A stretch of DNA of 12,794 bases from assembly GCA_900549745.1 (NCBI GenBank), contig URPJ01000027.1, positions 1 to 12,794 on the forward strand. The letters run 5' to 3'. A program made the translations under genes and the position numbers. Origin of the DNA: an uncultured Collinsella sp. (lineage in GTDB: Bacteria; Actinomycetota; Coriobacteriia; Coriobacteriales; Coriobacteriaceae). Each line of letters starts with the position of its first letter. Positions within the stretch are counted from its first letter, which is position 1. Under the pieces are notes generated by a model, which did no database searches, was not told the DNA's origin, and worked only from the letters and a program-made list of their open reading frames with translations. Positions 12,740 to 12,794 of the stretch are shown here, piece by piece.

Positions 12740-12794
12740 TGAACTGCCTCCCATTTCTTGGACATGAGAAATGGGAGGCTTTCTTTATGCGCGT
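12740..12794 (+). mobile_element. Left end of an IS3-family (IS150-type) insertion sequence
   Basis: From 12740 the sequence begins TGAACTGCCTCCCATTTC followed by TTGGACATG, which matches the pattern of IS150-group terminal repeats (TG-ACTG, then CCCATTT, then TTGGAC). A 13-bp hairpin (12746-12758 with 12767-12779) follows, then a run TTTCTTT and an ATG at 12787 with GGGAGG (12773-12778) eight bases upstream. That ATG is the likely start of transposase orfA, which leaves the window after two codons. The hairpin buries the ribosome binding site. The family call rests on the terminus only; the transposase is not visible. Confidence 0.7.

Noticed and set aside
1..12794. CRISPR array, tRNA or rRNA genes
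   Set aside because: No regularly spaced direct repeats and no cloverleaf or rRNA-like segments were seen on either strand.

Overview
The window looks like chromosomal DNA from an anaerobic gut actinobacterium of the class Coriobacteriia, most likely Collinsella or a close relative. This is inferred from the GC-rich coding style, the oxygen-sensitive class III ribonucleotide reductase and the general look of the proteins; no rRNA or marker gene here settles the genus.

Layout. Positions 1-621 are non-coding: a strong hairpin at the left edge (terminator or insertion-sequence end), about 300 bases with no recognisable gene, then a promoter (-35 at 365, -10 at 389) flanked by two NrdR-type boxes 32 bp apart, and a roughly 220-nt structured leader. 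nrdD (622-2844) encodes anaerobic ribonucleotide reductase. Its activase gene nrdG (3272-3853) follows only after a 427-bp gap holding two large inverted repeats (2856-2994 and 3173-3256) and three short palindromes. A folate block follows on the same strand: folE, an HD-domain hydrolase and folB. The HD gene sits where the poorly assigned dephosphorylation of dihydroneopterin triphosphate would fit.

From 5597 to 7461 two genes run on the minus strand: a YgjP/DUF45-type metallopeptidase and an M19 dipeptidase. A divergent plus-strand pair follows: a SlyD-type FKBP prolyl isomerase and, 3 nt later, a protein that reads as a UreE-like nickel metallochaperone although no urease gene is visible. 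A 17-bp inverted repeat and a Cof-type HAD phosphatase close this block.

From 9497 to 12739 all genes are on the minus strand. In transcription order they are a LysR fragment, rnhA (GTG start), a Gfo/Idh/MocA oxidoreductase, an acylphosphatase coupled to it, and a PerR-like regulator. The LysR gene lacks its DNA-binding half: at 12740 its reading frame runs into what looks like the left end of an IS3-family (IS150-type) insertion sequence whose transposase would start at 12787.

The most interesting signals are the NrdR-controlled promoter with its long leader, the repeats separating nrdD from nrdG, the HD hydrolase in the folate block, the SlyD/UreE-like pair, and the IS insertion whose terminal hairpin covers its own ribosome binding site. 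No CRISPR array, tRNA, rRNA or clearly novel multi-gene system was found.
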